The notes: a model not told the origin generated them from the letters alone. 64,000 bases of DNA from Saccharibacillus sp. JS10 (GCF_024436065.1 NZ_JANFNS010000002.1:979345-1043344), one strand, 5' to 3'; positions 18,124 through 28,777 are shown, numbered from the stretch's first letter. Translations and numbers: made by a program.

Positions 18124-20223
18124 ATGGCGGATTCACTCGTCATCGTAGAATCGCCTGCAAAGGCTAAAACGATCGGCAAATACTTAGGCAGCAAATTTAT
18201 CGTCAAAGCATCGATGGGGCATATTCGGGATCTGCCGAAAAGTCAAATTGGTGTCGATGTAGAAAACGAATTTAATCCGAAATACATCACGATTCGAGGC
18301 AAAGGTTCTATCCTGAAAGAACTGAAAGACGCAAGTAAAAAAGTGAAAAAAGTCTATCTCGCAGCCGATCCGGATCGCGAAGGCGAAGCGATTGCGTGGC
18401 ATTTGGCGCATGCACTGGATATTGATAATGTGCAAGATTGCCGAGTCGTTTTTAACGAAATTACAAAGCAAGCCGTGAAAGATGCGTTCAAAACGCCTCG
18501 TCCAATTAATATGGATTTGGTCAATGCGCAGCAAGCACGCCGGATTCTTGACCGATTAGTTGGATACAAGATCAGCCCGTTACTTTGGAAAAAAGTAAAA
18601 AAAGGATTATCGGCTGGACGCGTTCAATCCGTAGCGGTCAAGTTGATCATCGATCGGGAAAATGAAATTTCAGAATTCGTTCCGGAAGAATACTGGAGCA
18701 TTACCGCTCGACTTGCTGTAAAAGGCAATGAATTTGAAGCAAAGTTCCACAAATTAAACGGTACCAAAAAAGAGCTTCATAGCGAGCAAGATGTAAAAGA
18801 AGTGCAGGCCGCTTTCGAAGGAAAGGATTTTGTCGTAGGCGAAGTGAAGGAAAAAGAACGCCAACGCCATCCGTCCCCTCCGTTTACGACAAGCTCACTT
18901 CAGCAGGAGGCTGCGCGTAAGTTGAATTTCCGAGCAGCCAAAACGATGTCGGTCGCGCAGCAACTTTATGAAGGTATCGATCTTGGCAAAGAAGGCACCG
19001 TAGGTCTGATTACGTACATGCGTACCGATTCGACTCGTGTAGCGGGAAGCGCTCAAGAAGAAGCAAAAGAATTTATCGGAGAACGTTACGGAGCGGAATT
19101 CACTCCGGAAACACCGCGTCAATATTCGAAAAAATCAGCAAGTTCTCAAGATGCTCACGAAGCGGTTCGTCCGACTTCGATTGCACGCGATCCTGAATCG
19201 GTCAAAGCTTCGATGAGCCGTGATCAATTCCGATTGTACAAATTGGTTTGGGAACGTTTTGTTGCGAGTCAAATGTCTTCTGCGGTATTGGATACGTTGT
19301 CGGTTGATATTGCGGCGGGCGATGCGACATTCCGTGCTGTAGGTTCGAAAGTCCGTTTCCAAGGTTTTATGAAAGTGTATGTAGAAGGTAACGACGATGG
19401 TAGCGTGGAAGAAGATAAATTTTTGCCGGCACTTGCTAAAGGTGATCCTTTGGAACAAAAAGCGATTGAGCCGAAGCAACATTTTACACAGCCGCCTCCA
19501 AGATATACCGAAGCGCGTCTGGTCAAAACGTTGGAAGAACTCGGTATAGGGCGTCCAAGTACGTATGCGCCTACGCTTGAAACGATCCAAAAACGCGGTT
19601 ATGTCGCGATCGAAGAGAAAAAGTTTATGCCAACTGAACTTGGTGATTTGATCAATGAGCAGATGGAAGAATTTTTCCCGGAAATTTTGGATGCAGAGTT
19701 CACCGCTCACATGGAAGAAAGTCTTGACCATGTAGAAGAAGGCGACGAACAATGGGTGCGTGTGCTTCAAGAGTTTTATGGCACATTCGAGAAACGGCTT
19801 GAATTTGCGGAAGAAGAAATGAAAGAAATCGAAATCCAAGATGAAGTCTCGGATGAGATTTGTGAAAAATGTGGTAAGCCATTGGTGTATAAAATGGGAC
19901 GATTCGGGAAATTCTTGGCTTGCTCGGGCTTCCCGGATTGCCGAAATACCCGCCCGATCGTCAAAAATATCGGAGTGACTTGTCCAAAATGTAAAGAAGG
20001 GCACGTCGTTGAACGTCGCAGCAAAAAAGGGCGGATCTTCTACGGATGCGATCAATATCCAGAATGTGATTTCGTATCGTGGGATCGTCCTTCGGAAAAA
20101 CCTTGTCCAGTGTGTTCCTCGCTTATGGTGGAAAAACGCAACAAACAAGGAACCAAGCTTCAATGTACATCTTGCGATCATATGGAAGTCGTGGAAGATA
20201 GCGAAGATTCAGCAGACGCTTAA
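18124..20223 (+). CDS. topA: DNA topoisomerase I (type IA)
   Basis: It relaxes negative supercoils by nicking one strand through a tyrosine. The product is 699 residues. Seen: the Toprim domain ([27 protein letters not shown]), active-site Tyr298 in [12 protein letters not shown], and three C-terminal zinc ribbons starting with CEKCG, CPKCK and CPVCSS, each with two Cys pairs. The Shine-Dalgarno AGAGGAGG precedes the ATG. Next is trmFO, the common Bacillota order. Confidence 0.98.
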   Translation: MADSLVIVESPAKAKTIGKYLGSKFIVKASMGHIRDLPKSQIGVDVENEFNPKYITIRGKGSILKELKDASKKVKKVYLAADPDREGEAIAWHLAHALDIDNVQDCRVVFNEITKQAVKDAFKTPRPINMDLVNAQQARRILDRLVGYKISPLLWKKVKKGLSAGRVQSVAVKLIIDRENEISEFVPEEYWSITARLAVKGNEFEAKFHKLNGTKKELHSEQDVKEVQAAFEGKDFVVGEVKEKERQRHPSPPFTTSSLQQEAARKLNFRAAKTMSVAQQLYEGIDLGKEGTVGLITYMRTDSTRVAGSAQEEAKEFIGERYGAEFTPETPRQYSKKSASSQDAHEAVRPTSIARDPESVKASMSRDQFRLYKLVWERFVASQMSSAVLDTLSVDIAAGDATFRAVGSKVRFQGFMKVYVEGNDDGSVEEDKFLPALAKGDPLEQKAIEPKQHFTQPPPRYTEARLVKTLEELGIGRPSTYAPTLETIQKRGYVAIEEKKFMPTELGDLINEQMEEFFPEILDAEFTAHMEESLDHVEEGDEQWVRVLQEFYGTFEKRLEFAEEEMKEIEIQDEVSDEICEKCGKPLVYKMGRFGKFLACSGFPDCRNTRPIVKNIGVTCPKCKEGHVVERRSKKGRIFYGCDQYPECDFVSWDRPSEKPCPVCSSLMVEKRNKQGTKLQCTSCDHMEVVEDSEDSADA

Positions 20224-20283
20224 CCATTGTGGGAGTCCAAATCCTTTGATGAATTAGGGTTAATGTTATAGGGGGAAGAAAAA

Positions 20284-21633
20284 GTGAGTAGTCATCCAGA
20301 GTCAAACAGTCAACGAGTAACGGTTATTGGAGCAGGTCTAGCAGGAAGCGAAGCGGCTTGGCAGATTGCCAGCCGCGGCGTTCCGGTAACTTTGTATGAA
20401 ATGCGCCCTAAAGTGAAAACACCGGCGCATCATACGTCTTATTTTGCAGAGTTGGTATGCAGCAACTCGCTACGTGCAAATGGATTCACCGGCGCAGTCG
20501 GAGTATTAAAAGAAGAAATGCGTCGATTAGATTCGTTAGTCATCGGAAAAGCCGATGCGAGTGCAGTACCGGCAGGCGGCGCTTTAGCGGTTGACCGTGA
20601 TCTGTTTTCGGGCGGAATCACGCAAGCGCTCAAAGAACATCCACTGGTTGATGTACGCGAAGAAGAAGTGACTGAGATTCCAGCAGACGGTATCACGGTT
20701 ATTGCCACAGGTCCTTTGACGTCTCCGGCTCTTTCCGCGCAAATCAAAAGTTTTATGGGCGAAGAATATTTTTACTTCTACGATGCGGCAGCTCCGATCA
20801 TTGAAAAAGATTCGATCGATATGGATAAAGTGTATCTCGCTTCCCGTTACGATAAAGGCGAAGCGGCATACTTGAACTGCCCAATGACTGAAGAAGAATT
20901 TGATCGTTTCTATGAAGCTTTGATTACCGCGGAAAAAGCAGAACTCAAAGAATTCGAGAAAGAAATTTACTTCGAAGGTTGTATGCCGATCGAAGTCATG
21001 ATGCAGCGTGGTCGTCAAACCGCGTTATTCGGGCCGATGAAACCAGTCGGATTGCCTGACCCGCGCACAGGAAAAATTCCTTTCGCTGTGGTACAACTTC
21101 GTCAAGACAATGCAGCAGGTACGCTATACAATCTGGTTGGTTTCCAAACGCATTTGAAATGGGGCGAGCAAAAACGCGTCTTCCAAATGATTCCGGGTCT
21201 TGAAAATGTCGATATCGTTCGTTATGGTGTAATGCACCGTAATACCTTTATCAATTCGCCAAGATTGCTTGAACCGACTTATCAGTGCAAAGCACGTCCG
21301 AATCTGTTTTTCGCAGGTCAAATGACAGGCGTAGAAGGATATGTAGAGTCGGCAGCTTCTGGGCTGATTGCCGGTATCAATGCTGCGCATCAAGCTTTGG
21401 GACGCGAGCAGATCATATTCCCAGAAGAAACGACGCTTGGCGGCATGGCTCGTTATATTACGAACGCCGATCCGGATCATTTCCAACCGATGAACGCAAA
21501 CTTTGGTTTGTTGCCAAAACCAGAACAAAAAATCCGCAACAAAAAAGAAAAGAATGAAGCTTTGGCGATGCGAGCATTGGATAAGCTGGCGGCGTTTACC
21601 GAAGAACATTCGTTAAATGGCGTTCGCCAATAA
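20284..21633 (+). CDS. trmFO: Methylenetetrahydrofolate-tRNA-(uracil-5-)-methyltransferase TrmFO
   Basis: TrmFO makes ribothymidine at position 54 of tRNA using methylene-THF and FAD. The product is 449 residues, starting at GTG 20284 behind AGGGGGAAG. Seen: the FAD-binding [14 protein letters not shown] (about residues 12-25) followed by [17 protein letters not shown] with a conserved Cys, [17 protein letters not shown], and GGMARYIT near the C-terminus. It is followed directly by hslV; B. subtilis has xerC (codV) in between, which is absent here. Confidence 0.98.
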   Translation: MSSHPESNSQRVTVIGAGLAGSEAAWQIASRGVPVTLYEMRPKVKTPAHHTSYFAELVCSNSLRANGFTGAVGVLKEEMRRLDSLVIGKADASAVPAGGALAVDRDLFSGGITQALKEHPLVDVREEEVTEIPADGITVIATGPLTSPALSAQIKSFMGEEYFYFYDAAAPIIEKDSIDMDKVYLASRYDKGEAAYLNCPMTEEEFDRFYEALITAEKAELKEFEKEIYFEGCMPIEVMMQRGRQTALFGPMKPVGLPDPRTGKIPFAVVQLRQDNAAGTLYNLVGFQTHLKWGEQKRVFQMIPGLENVDIVRYGVMHRNTFINSPRLLEPTYQCKARPNLFFAGQMTGVEGYVESAASGLIAGINAAHQALGREQIIFPEETTLGGMARYITNADPDHFQPMNANFGLLPKPEQKIRNKKEKNEALAMRALDKLAAFTEEHSLNGVRQ

Positions 21634-21662
21634 ATTGCAACGCCTGAATAAGGAGGATCACG

Positions 21663-22202
21663 ATGGAAATTTCGTTTCACGCAACGACGATTTGCGCAGT
21701 ACGCAAAGACGGTAAAGCGGCGATAGCCGGTGACGGTCAAGTGACGATGGGACAAAATGTCATCATGAAACAACATGCTAAAAAGGTTCGTAGATTGTAT
21801 CGCGGTCAAATCCTTGCCGGCTTTGCAGGTTCTGTCGGCGATGCAATTACCTTATTCGAAAAGTTCGAAGCGAAGCTTGAAGAACATCAAGGTAATTTGC
21901 AGCGCGCAGCGGTAGAATTGGTTAAAGAATGGCGTACCGATCAAATGCTGCGCAAACTTGAAGCTTTGATGATCGTGATGGATAAAGACGGAATGTTGTT
22001 GATTTCCGGTAACGGGGAAATCATTGAACCAGACGATGATATTATCGCAATTGGTTCAGGCGGGAATTTTGCATTATCGGCAGCGCGTGCGCTGAAGCGG
22101 CATGCGGATATGGATGCCAAAGAGATTGCTCAAGCTTCACTAAAGATTGCTGCGGAAATTTGTGTCTATACGAACGACAATATTATCGTCGAAGAACTTT
22201 AA
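21663..22202 (+). CDS. hslV: ATP-dependent protease peptidase subunit HslV (ClpQ)
   Basis: HslV forms the peptidase chamber of the HslUV (ClpQY) protease. The product is 179 residues. The [10 protein letters not shown] segment aligns with the mature N-terminus of E. coli HslV, so Thr8 is the likely nucleophile after removal of a 7-residue propeptide. There is no Ser at position 2, unlike B. subtilis ClpQ. GDGQVTMG and [14 protein letters not shown] are also present. The start has AAGGAGGATCACG upstream. Confidence 0.97.
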   Translation: MEISFHATTICAVRKDGKAAIAGDGQVTMGQNVIMKQHAKKVRRLYRGQILAGFAGSVGDAITLFEKFEAKLEEHQGNLQRAAVELVKEWRTDQMLRKLEALMIVMDKDGMLLISGNGEIIEPDDDIIAIGSGGNFALSAARALKRHADMDAKEIAQASLKIAAEICVYTNDNIIVEEL

Positions 22203-22277
22203 CGCCAATTTCGGCGGTATTCAGACGAAAAAATGTATGTGATCTGGATACGCGCCCTACAAGTGGAGGGTACATTC

Positions 22278-23687
22278 ATGAAAAACGAAGCCCTGACACC
22301 GCGAGAAATCGTGGCGGAACTGGACAAATATATCGTTGGGCAAAAAAAAGCAAAACGATCGGTAGCGGTAGCGCTGCGTAATCGTTATCGTCGTAGTCTT
22401 TTGCCGGAAGAAGTTCGAGACGAAGTCGCTCCGAAAAATATTTTGATGATTGGACCGACAGGTGTAGGTAAGACCGAAATCGCTAGACGTCTAGCTAAAC
22501 TTGTAGGTGCTCCTTTTATCAAAGTTGAAGCGACTAAATTTACCGAAGTGGGTTATGTAGGCCGTGATGTGGAGTCGATGGTTCGCGATTTGGTTGAAAC
22601 TTCGATTCGTATGGTGAAAGCGGAACGTACTGAAAAAGTTAAAGATCGAGCGGAAGAAATGGCGAATGAGCGAATCGTAGAAATTTTAGTGCCAGCTTCT
22701 AAATCATCTTCGGCGCAGAAAAATCCGTTTGAAATGTTATTTGGCGGTCAAGGTAAAACAACGCCTGAACCGGAACCGGAAAAAAATCGGTACGAAGAAG
22801 GTTCGCTTAGCGAACGTCGTCGTCAAGTTCGATTCAATCTGCTAGCGGGTAAACTCGAAGACGATGTGATCGAAATTGATGTTGAAGACGCGATGCCAAA
22901 TATGTTCGATATGCTAGCGGGTCAAGGTAACGATCAGATGGGAATGAACATTCAAGAAATGTTAGGTAACTTCCTACCGAAACGAACCAAGCGTCGCAAA
23001 TTACCAATTCGCGAAGCTCGCAAAGCATTGACGCAAGAAGAAGCTTCGAAGCTGATCGATATGGACGATGTCAATCAAGAAGCGGTTCGTCGAGCAGAGC
23101 AATCTGGCATTATCTTTATCGATGAGATCGATAAAGTTGCAGGCAGCGGCCGTGGACATGGTCCAGACGTTTCCAGAGAAGGGGTTCAACGGGATATCCT
23201 TCCTATCGTTGAAGGTTCGACGATCGTAACTAAATATGGTCCGGTAAAAACCGATTATATTTTGTTTATGGCAGCTGGAGCTTTCCATGTATCCAAGCCT
23301 TCCGATCTCATTCCGGAGCTTCAAGGTCGTTTCCCGATTCGGGTTGAGTTGGAAAGTTTGACGTTGGAAGACTTTATTGCGATTTTAACCGAGCCGCAAA
23401 ATGCGTTGACAAAGCAATATATCGATCTTTTGCAGACTGAAAATGTCGAAATCGAATTTTCTCAAGAAGCCATTCGAGAAATTGCCAGTATCGCAGCCTC
23501 GGTGAATCAAAATACCGAAAATATCGGAGCACGTCGTTTGCATACGATATTGGAAAAGCTTCTAGAAGATCTTTCTTTCGAAGCGCCTGAACTTAATATT
23601 GAAAAAATGACGATCTCGCCAGCCTATGTTCGCGAAAAATTAGGCGATATCGCAAAAGATCGAGATTTAAGTCAATATATTTTATAA
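22278..23687 (+). CDS. hslU: ATP-dependent protease ATPase subunit HslU (ClpY)
   Basis: HslU is the AAA+ unfoldase that feeds substrates to HslV. The product is 469 residues. Seen: [17 protein letters not shown], Walker [15 protein letters not shown] (about residues 59-72), Walker B FIDEIDKV (after the intermediate domain), and the C-terminal tail ending YIL that docks into HslV. I chose ATG 22278 because GTGGAGGG is upstream; ATG 22233 adds 15 residues with no family match. codY, which follows clpY in B. subtilis, is missing. Confidence 0.98.
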   Translation: MKNEALTPREIVAELDKYIVGQKKAKRSVAVALRNRYRRSLLPEEVRDEVAPKNILMIGPTGVGKTEIARRLAKLVGAPFIKVEATKFTEVGYVGRDVESMVRDLVETSIRMVKAERTEKVKDRAEEMANERIVEILVPASKSSSAQKNPFEMLFGGQGKTTPEPEPEKNRYEEGSLSERRRQVRFNLLAGKLEDDVIEIDVEDAMPNMFDMLAGQGNDQMGMNIQEMLGNFLPKRTKRRKLPIREARKALTQEEASKLIDMDDVNQEAVRRAEQSGIIFIDEIDKVAGSGRGHGPDVSREGVQRDILPIVEGSTIVTKYGPVKTDYILFMAAGAFHVSKPSDLIPELQGRFPIRVELESLTLEDFIAILTEPQNALTKQYIDLLQTENVEIEFSQEAIREIASIAASVNQNTENIGARRLHTILEKLLEDLSFEAPELNIEKMTISPAYVREKLGDIAKDRDLSQYIL

Positions 23688-23714
23688 ATTTAGCGTTTTT
23701 ATCGTTTGTAAAAA

Positions 23715-23738
23715 TGCAGAAGGTTTTAACCTTTTGCA
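23715..23738. repeat. Inverted repeat after hslU
   Basis: TGCAGAAGGTT and AACCTTTTGCA are complementary with one G-T pair and a 2-base centre. A second small palindrome, ACAAAAGTTTGT (23740-23751), follows immediately. There is no T-run, so these look more like an operator or RNA stability hairpin than a terminator. Confidence 0.5.
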
Positions 23739-23809
23739 GACAAAAGTTTGTGAAAGCCTATTCATTTTTAACATGTAATTGATATTGGTAAGTTAGTAAC
23801 CAAAATAAG

Positions 23810-23852
23810 AAAAAGCCCTGTCTTCCCTTTAAGGAAAGATAGGGCTTTTTTC
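23810..23852 (+). terminator. Terminator downstream of hslU
   Basis: An A-rich 5' flank, a stem AAAAGCCCTGTCTTCC against GGAAAGATAGGGCTTTT with wobble/bulge, and a T-run. It ends the topA-hslU transcript before the flagellar operon. Confidence 0.85.
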
Positions 23853-24053
23853 TCATTGTTTTATAGTCCCAACTCGAAGAAACTTAGAATAGACATTAAA
23901 AGGAATAAGGACTGGATTTACATCCAAATTGAGGAGTTAAGCAGTATTCTCGCCGAATTCTCGGAAAAGACAAAAAAAACAATAGTGTAGTCAAATTTTA
24001 TTTTGTATAGTTTATAGTATGCACAAGGCTTATTAATTAAAGGAGTGGAATCG

Positions 24054-24461
24054 ATGAATATTTTGAACGATACCAGTTTTAACCGTCTGCGCAGCGCGAT
24101 CGACGCATCGAATACCAGACAGAATGTAATTTCCAACAACATCGCCAATGCAGATACGCCTTATTTTAAGCGTTCTGAAGTGTCTTTCGAAAGTCTGCTT
24201 CAGTCGGAGATGAACGGTGTAAGTTCGATTAAGGGAAGAGTTACCAATTCCCGGCATATTTCCATCGGTTCTACAGATTCCATTCCTAATGCCAAAATTA
24301 CTAGCGATAAAAGTACAGCGATGAACAATAACAAAAACAATGTGGATATTGATAGCGAAATGGTTAAGCTAGGCGAAAACCAAATTCGTTACAATGCTTA
24401 TATCGAAGAAGTCAATCACCAAATTAAAATGATGCGCACCGCATTGGGAGGCAACGGATAA
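24054..24461 (+). CDS. flgB: Flagellar basal-body rod protein FlgB
   Basis: FlgB forms part of the proximal rod. The product is 135 residues. The rod/hook signature NVISNNIANADTPYFKR is at about residues 24-40, and the C-terminal helix needed for rod assembly is present. I chose ATG 24054 with AAAGGAGTGG upstream; GTG 24045 lies inside that site. It is the first gene of the roughly 32-kb fla/che operon. Confidence 0.97.
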   Translation: MNILNDTSFNRLRSAIDASNTRQNVISNNIANADTPYFKRSEVSFESLLQSEMNGVSSIKGRVTNSRHISIGSTDSIPNAKITSDKSTAMNNNKNNVDIDSEMVKLGENQIRYNAYIEEVNHQIKMMRTALGGNG

Positions 24462-24463
24462 TC

Positions 24464-24916
24464 ATGAGAATCAGTAACGGATTTGATATCAGCGCTTCTG
24501 CATTGACGGCGCAGCGTTTACGTATGGATATTGTTTCTTCTAATATAGCCAACGCGGATACGACTCGCGCACAGGTTGTTGACGGTGAAGTACAGCCTTA
24601 TCGCCGTAAGATTGCCGTATTATCTGAAAACAGTCAAACTCCTTTTGCTCAAACGCTGAATGCGGCCATGAATGGTAAAAGTCCCGCTAATGGGGTGAAA
24701 GTATCCGCGATTCAAGAAGACCAAGAGCCGTTCAAGCTGGTATACAACCCGACGCATCCTGATGCAAATGCAGATGGTTATGTACAAATGCCGAACGTAG
24801 ATATTGCTAAAGAAATGGTCGATATGATCTCGGCAACACGTTCTTATGAAGCTAACGTAACGGCATTAAACGCAACAAAGGCGATGCTTACGAAAGCTAT
24901 GCAAATCGGTAAATAA
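24464..24916 (+). CDS. flgC: Flagellar basal-body rod protein FlgC
   Basis: A proximal rod subunit of 150 residues. Seen: SASALTAQRLRMDIVSSNIANADTT-type N-terminal signature and a C-terminal VDMISATRSYEANVTALNATK helix. It starts 2 bases after the flgB stop codon, so it is tightly coupled. Confidence 0.97.
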   Translation: MRISNGFDISASALTAQRLRMDIVSSNIANADTTRAQVVDGEVQPYRRKIAVLSENSQTPFAQTLNAAMNGKSPANGVKVSAIQEDQEPFKLVYNPTHPDANADGYVQMPNVDIAKEMVDMISATRSYEANVTALNATKAMLTKAMQIGK

Positions 24917-24986
24917 TTGATTGACGTAAGTTTTCTAAAATAAAATTGCTTTTCCATAGATGGAAATCAGCAAAAAGGAGATTGCT

Positions 24987-25298
24987 ATGATTCAAAACCA
25001 TATGTTCAATCCAGTTCAAATTGCTAATCGCGCCGTTTCCGCTTCCCAGGAAACGGCTTCGGCGACTCCGCAAGAAGCGATGCAAGGTTTCGGGCAATAC
25101 TTACAAGATGCGCTGCAAGGCGTATCGGATATGGAAAAAACAGCGGATCAGACAGGCAAGCAATTCATGGTCGGACAAGCAAATGTCGATCAAGTTATGA
25201 TTACTTCCGAACAAGCTTTGCTTGGTCTTCAGTTAACTTCTCAAGTTAGAAACAAAGTGATCGAAGCTTACCAAGAGATTATGCGTACCCAAATGTAA
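24987..25298 (+). CDS. fliE: Flagellar hook-basal body protein FliE
   Basis: FliE joins the MS ring to the rod. The product is 103 residues, ending with the typical VRNKVIEAYQEIMRTQM. I chose ATG 24987 because AAAAAGGAGA lies upstream; ATG 24960 would place this site in the coding region. It sits between flgC and fliF as usual. Confidence 0.97.
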   Translation: MIQNHMFNPVQIANRAVSASQETASATPQEAMQGFGQYLQDALQGVSDMEKTADQTGKQFMVGQANVDQVMITSEQALLGLQLTSQVRNKVIEAYQEIMRTQM

Positions 25299-25344
25299 TT
25301 GACATAATAAAGCTAAGTATAATGTTTTCTAGTGGGGTGAAACT

Positions 25345-26934
25345 GTGAACGAAAGACTAACCCGAATCAAAGATTCGATATTGGGTTATTGGAATCGGCT
25401 AAGCAAAACTCAAAAAGCCCTGCTGGTATCGACGGTTGCAATTACGATTCTGACGATTGTGATTCTTACCATGCAGTTTTCCAAAACGGAATACGAAGTG
25501 GCTTTCAAAGACATGAACAGTGAAGACGCTGCTGCTACGATGGCTTATCTCGATACGGCAGGCGTTCCTTACAAATTAAGCGCAGATGGAACAAGTATTT
25601 CGGTTCCCAGTACAAACGCAGCAAAAATTCGCGTAGATGTCGCTTCACAAGGCATTATTCAAAACGGGACAATTGGATTCAACAAAATGTTCGGTATGGC
25701 GAACTCTGCTTTGGGTGAGACCGAAAATGAATTCAACGTGAAGTACAATAGTGCTTTGAACGGCGAAATCGCATCTTTGTTACAGATGATGAACGGAATC
25801 CAAAGTGCCAATGTGCTTGTAACCCTTCCTAAAGAAAGTTTATTCGCTAGCGATGAAGATCAAGATCAAGCTTCTGCGGCTGTGATGTTGACTTTCAAAC
25901 CGGGGTTTCGTCCCAGCCAAGAAGTGATTGACAGTTACTTCAACTTAGTCAAAAGTTCGGTTCCGAATCTTCCGATCGATAACATTACGATCAATAGCAA
26001 CAGCGCAGAATTGTATGCTTCGAACGCCGGCAACGGATTTGGTGCAGGCGTATCTGGTGCGATTCAAGACAACCTTGCGATGCAGCGTAAATATGAAAGC
26101 GATATTGAGAAAAGTGTGAAAATGTTCCTCGGAACGATTGTGGGTGCGGATAAAGTCAACGTGTTAGTTGCGTCCAAACTCAATTTCGACCAAGTCAATC
26201 AGGACGAAATTCGTTATGAACCTGTAGACGAAGAAAACATGCGGGGTATTGAAATCAGCGTTCAAGATATTCAAGAAAGTTATACCGGTGGCGCCAATCC
26301 AACGAGTGGAGCAGCAGGAACGGGTACAGAAGCAGTACCTACGTATCCAGGGGATACAGCTTCGGGAAACGGGTCATCTGAAAGCTCTAATAAGATCGTT
26401 AACTATCAAGTCGACCAAATTACCAAGCAAATCGTGCAAAGCCCTTATATTGTAAAAGATTTAACCATCAACGTAGCGCTAGAACCACCAACCGGGCAAA
26501 CTACGATTCCACCGCAGACAATTACGGATATTAATAGTGTTTTAGTTAATATCGTGGGTGCTTCTCTTGCTGATTCGGGAGTAACTTACACTCAAGATGA
26601 GTTGACGCAAAAAATCCTGGTTATGTCCACGACTCCTTTAGCTGAAACAGCTGCAGCAGATACAGGAATATCAAGAGTGCTGTTATGGAGCATTATCGGT
26701 GGGCTGGCTGCACTTCTCGGCGTTGCTATTTTCCTGATCATTCGTCGCAGAAGAAGAAACCAAGAAGAAGAATTGTTGGAAGAAATGCAATTGCCTACAC
26801 CGGCAGAAATGCCTTCGATCAATTTGGATACAGTTAGCGGTGAAAGTCAAATGCGAAAACAGCTTGAATCGCTCGCCAAAAAGAAACCGGATGAGTTTGT
26901 CAATCTGCTGCGCACCTGGTTAGCCGACGAATAG
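25345..26934 (+). CDS. fliF: Flagellar MS-ring protein FliF
   Basis: FliF forms the membrane-embedded MS ring, the base on which the rotor and export gate assemble. The product is 529 residues. There is an N-terminal membrane segment (about residues 26-47), the YscJ-like ring-building region (YKLSADGTSISVP), a Gly/Ser/Thr-rich insert (about residues 310-350), a second membrane segment (about residues 448-470), and a cytoplasmic tail that binds FliG. It starts with GTG behind GTGGGGTGA. Confidence 0.97.
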   Translation: MNERLTRIKDSILGYWNRLSKTQKALLVSTVAITILTIVILTMQFSKTEYEVAFKDMNSEDAAATMAYLDTAGVPYKLSADGTSISVPSTNAAKIRVDVASQGIIQNGTIGFNKMFGMANSALGETENEFNVKYNSALNGEIASLLQMMNGIQSANVLVTLPKESLFASDEDQDQASAAVMLTFKPGFRPSQEVIDSYFNLVKSSVPNLPIDNITINSNSAELYASNAGNGFGAGVSGAIQDNLAMQRKYESDIEKSVKMFLGTIVGADKVNVLVASKLNFDQVNQDEIRYEPVDEENMRGIEISVQDIQESYTGGANPTSGAAGTGTEAVPTYPGDTASGNGSSESSNKIVNYQVDQITKQIVQSPYIVKDLTINVALEPPTGQTTIPPQTITDINSVLVNIVGASLADSGVTYTQDELTQKILVMSTTPLAETAAADTGISRVLLWSIIGGLAALLGVAIFLIIRRRRRNQEEELLEEMQLPTPAEMPSINLDTVSGESQMRKQLESLAKKKPDEFVNLLRTWLADE

Positions 26935-26946
26935 GAGTGAAAAAGT

Positions 26947-27963
26947 GTGCCTAAATCAAGCGCGCAGACATTGAGCGGACGGCAAAAAGCTGCGATTCTT
27001 TTAATTTCACTAGGGCCTGAAGTGTCCGCTCAAATTTTTAAACATTTACGGGATGAAGAAATTGAGCAATTAACGCTCGAAATCGCCAACGTTAGAAAAG
27101 TAGATAGCTCGGAAAAAGATACGGTACTTTCCGAATTTCATCAGATCTGTTTAGCACAAGAATACATCTCGCAAGGCGGTATCAATTACGCGAAAGATAT
27201 TTTGCAAAAAGCGCTTGGCGAGCAAAAAGCGTTAGAAGTCATCAACCGCTTGACTGCGACTCTTCAAGTACGACCGTTCGATTTTGCGCGTAAAGCCGAT
27301 CCTAGCCAAATTTTGAACTTTATTCAAAATGAAAACGCGCAAACCATTGCTCTGGTTCTTTCATACTTACAGTTTGATCAAGCTTCAATTATTTTGTCTT
27401 CGCTTCCTCAAGAAAAGCAAGCAGAAGTCGCAAGAAGAATTGCTATGATGGATAGTACGTCTCCAGAAGTCATTGCTCAAGTTGAACGTATTTTGGAGCA
27501 AAAACTGTCTTCGACGGTAACGCAAGATTTTGCGACAGCCGGAGGCATCGAGTCGATCGTATCGATTTTGAATGGCGTCGACCGTGGAACAGAACGTACA
27601 ATTCTCGACTCGCTTGAAATTCAAGATCCGGAACTTGCGGAAGAAATCAAAAAAAGAATGTTCGTATTCGAAGATATCGTCAATATCGACGATCGTTCGA
27701 TTCAACGTATTATTCGCGACGTGGAAAGCGCCGATCTGCAATTGGCACTTAAAGTCGCAAGCGAAGAAGTTCGCGAAGTGGTATTTAAAAATATGTCCAA
27801 ACGTATGGCAGAAACTTTCCGTGAAGAGATGGAATTTATGGGACCTGTTCGATTACGCGATGTCGAAGAAGCGCAAACCCGTATTGTAACGATTATCCGT
27901 AAGCTGGAAGAAGCAGGTGAGATTATCGTCGCACGTGGCGGAGGAGATGATATCATTGTCTAA
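26947..27963 (+). CDS. fliG: Flagellar motor switch protein FliG
   Basis: FliG is the torque-transmitting C-ring protein that contacts MotA and FliM. The product is 338 residues. Seen: SGRQKAAILLISLGPEVSAQIF at the N-terminus, the middle EHPQ-type region (ENAQTIALVLSYL), and the C-terminal charged torque helix region (RIIRDVESADLQLALK). It starts at GTG 26947 behind TAGGAGTGA. The C-terminus overlaps fliH by 8 bases. Confidence 0.97.
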   Translation: MPKSSAQTLSGRQKAAILLISLGPEVSAQIFKHLRDEEIEQLTLEIANVRKVDSSEKDTVLSEFHQICLAQEYISQGGINYAKDILQKALGEQKALEVINRLTATLQVRPFDFARKADPSQILNFIQNENAQTIALVLSYLQFDQASIILSSLPQEKQAEVARRIAMMDSTSPEVIAQVERILEQKLSSTVTQDFATAGGIESIVSILNGVDRGTERTILDSLEIQDPELAEEIKKRMFVFEDIVNIDDRSIQRIIRDVESADLQLALKVASEEVREVVFKNMSKRMAETFREEMEFMGPVRLRDVEEAQTRIVTIIRKLEEAGEIIVARGGGDDIIV

Positions 27964-28777
27964 CCTCATAAAATCTTCGCAGTATGTACCGAAAGAAGAC
28001 TTTGTCAAACTGGATTTACATCGGCATTATGCTTCGCAGCAACCTCAAGTTGAAGGAGAAGAACATTCTCATCTGCCTGTTGCGGATCAGCAAACGATCA
28101 TTTTAAAAGATGAAATGATTCGCGATGCCAAAGAGTTTGCAGAGCTTCAAATTCGCGAAGCCGCAGAGCAAGCGGAGCAGATGCTTGCTGATGCTCAGCA
28201 GCAGATTGAATTTTGGTGGCAAGATAAACGCGAACAAGATGAACATCTGGTTGAAGCGGTAAAAATGCAAGCATTCCGCGAAGGCTATGAGGAAGGCAAA
28301 GCCCAAGCGGAAGCGGAACTTGCCGTGCGGATGCAAGAAGCTTCGCAAGAAGCACAAGCGTTGATTCAAGAAGCGGTTCAAACGAAAAGCGATATTATTC
28401 AAGAAGCTGAACCTTTTTTGGTGGAACTAAGTTCAGCGATCGCCGAAAAGGTCATTGATCGTAAGTTGGCAGAAGATGAAGAGTTGACGATATCGTTAAT
28501 TCGTCAAACCTTATCGCGTAAAAGAGAACAAGGCACGATTACACTTTGTGTAGCACCTTCTCAATTTTCGTTAATTAATTCAGCACGGGAAGAGCTTGCT
28601 ATGTCGATTGATTCTCAAGCCGAACTTCAAATCTTGCCTGATTCTACGGTAAAAGATCGCGGATGTGTGATTCGTTCAAATTTCGGAAGTGTTGATGCCC
28701 GAATCGATACGCAACTGACTGAAATCAAACGAGAACTGTTGCGCCTCGCTCTGCATGAAGAATCTTCCGGTTCTTGA
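27956..28777 (+). CDS. fliH: Flagellar assembly protein FliH
   Basis: FliH regulates the export ATPase FliI. The product is 273 residues. It has a Glu/Gln-rich coiled coil (about residues 50-150) with an EGYEEGKAQAEAE stretch and a C-terminal domain like V-type ATPase subunit E (IAEKVIDRKLAEDEE). I chose TTG 27956 because GGAGGAG (27940-27946) is at good spacing; ATG 27947 is nearly on top of that site. It overlaps fliG. Confidence 0.93.
   Translation: MSNLIKSSQYVPKEDFVKLDLHRHYASQQPQVEGEEHSHLPVADQQTIILKDEMIRDAKEFAELQIREAAEQAEQMLADAQQQIEFWWQDKREQDEHLVEAVKMQAFREGYEEGKAQAEAELAVRMQEASQEAQALIQEAVQTKSDIIQEAEPFLVELSSAIAEKVIDRKLAEDEELTISLIRQTLSRKREQGTITLCVAPSQFSLINSAREELAMSIDSQAELQILPDSTVKDRGCVIRSNFGSVDARIDTQLTEIKRELLRLALHEESSGS

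Larger units (their letters stand above)
23688..24053. other. 366-base non-coding gap between hslU and the flagellar operon
   Basis: No gene is supported here. It contains, in order, two inverted repeats (23715-23738 and 23740-23751), a terminator (23810-23852), and an AT-rich stretch (about 23970-24025) with TATAGT and TAGTAT hexamers that probably holds the flagellar operon promoter, although I cannot name a clear -35. No clean sigma-D -10 (GCCGATAT) is visible. Confidence 0.7.

Noticed and set aside
19135-20181. 348-codon open frame on the minus strand inside topA
   Set aside because: Complete overlap with conserved topA domains including the zinc ribbons; composition typical of an antisense shadow.
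22160-22381. Short + strand frame across the hslV-hslU gap
   Set aside because: It overlaps both genes in a different frame, and its product has no motif.
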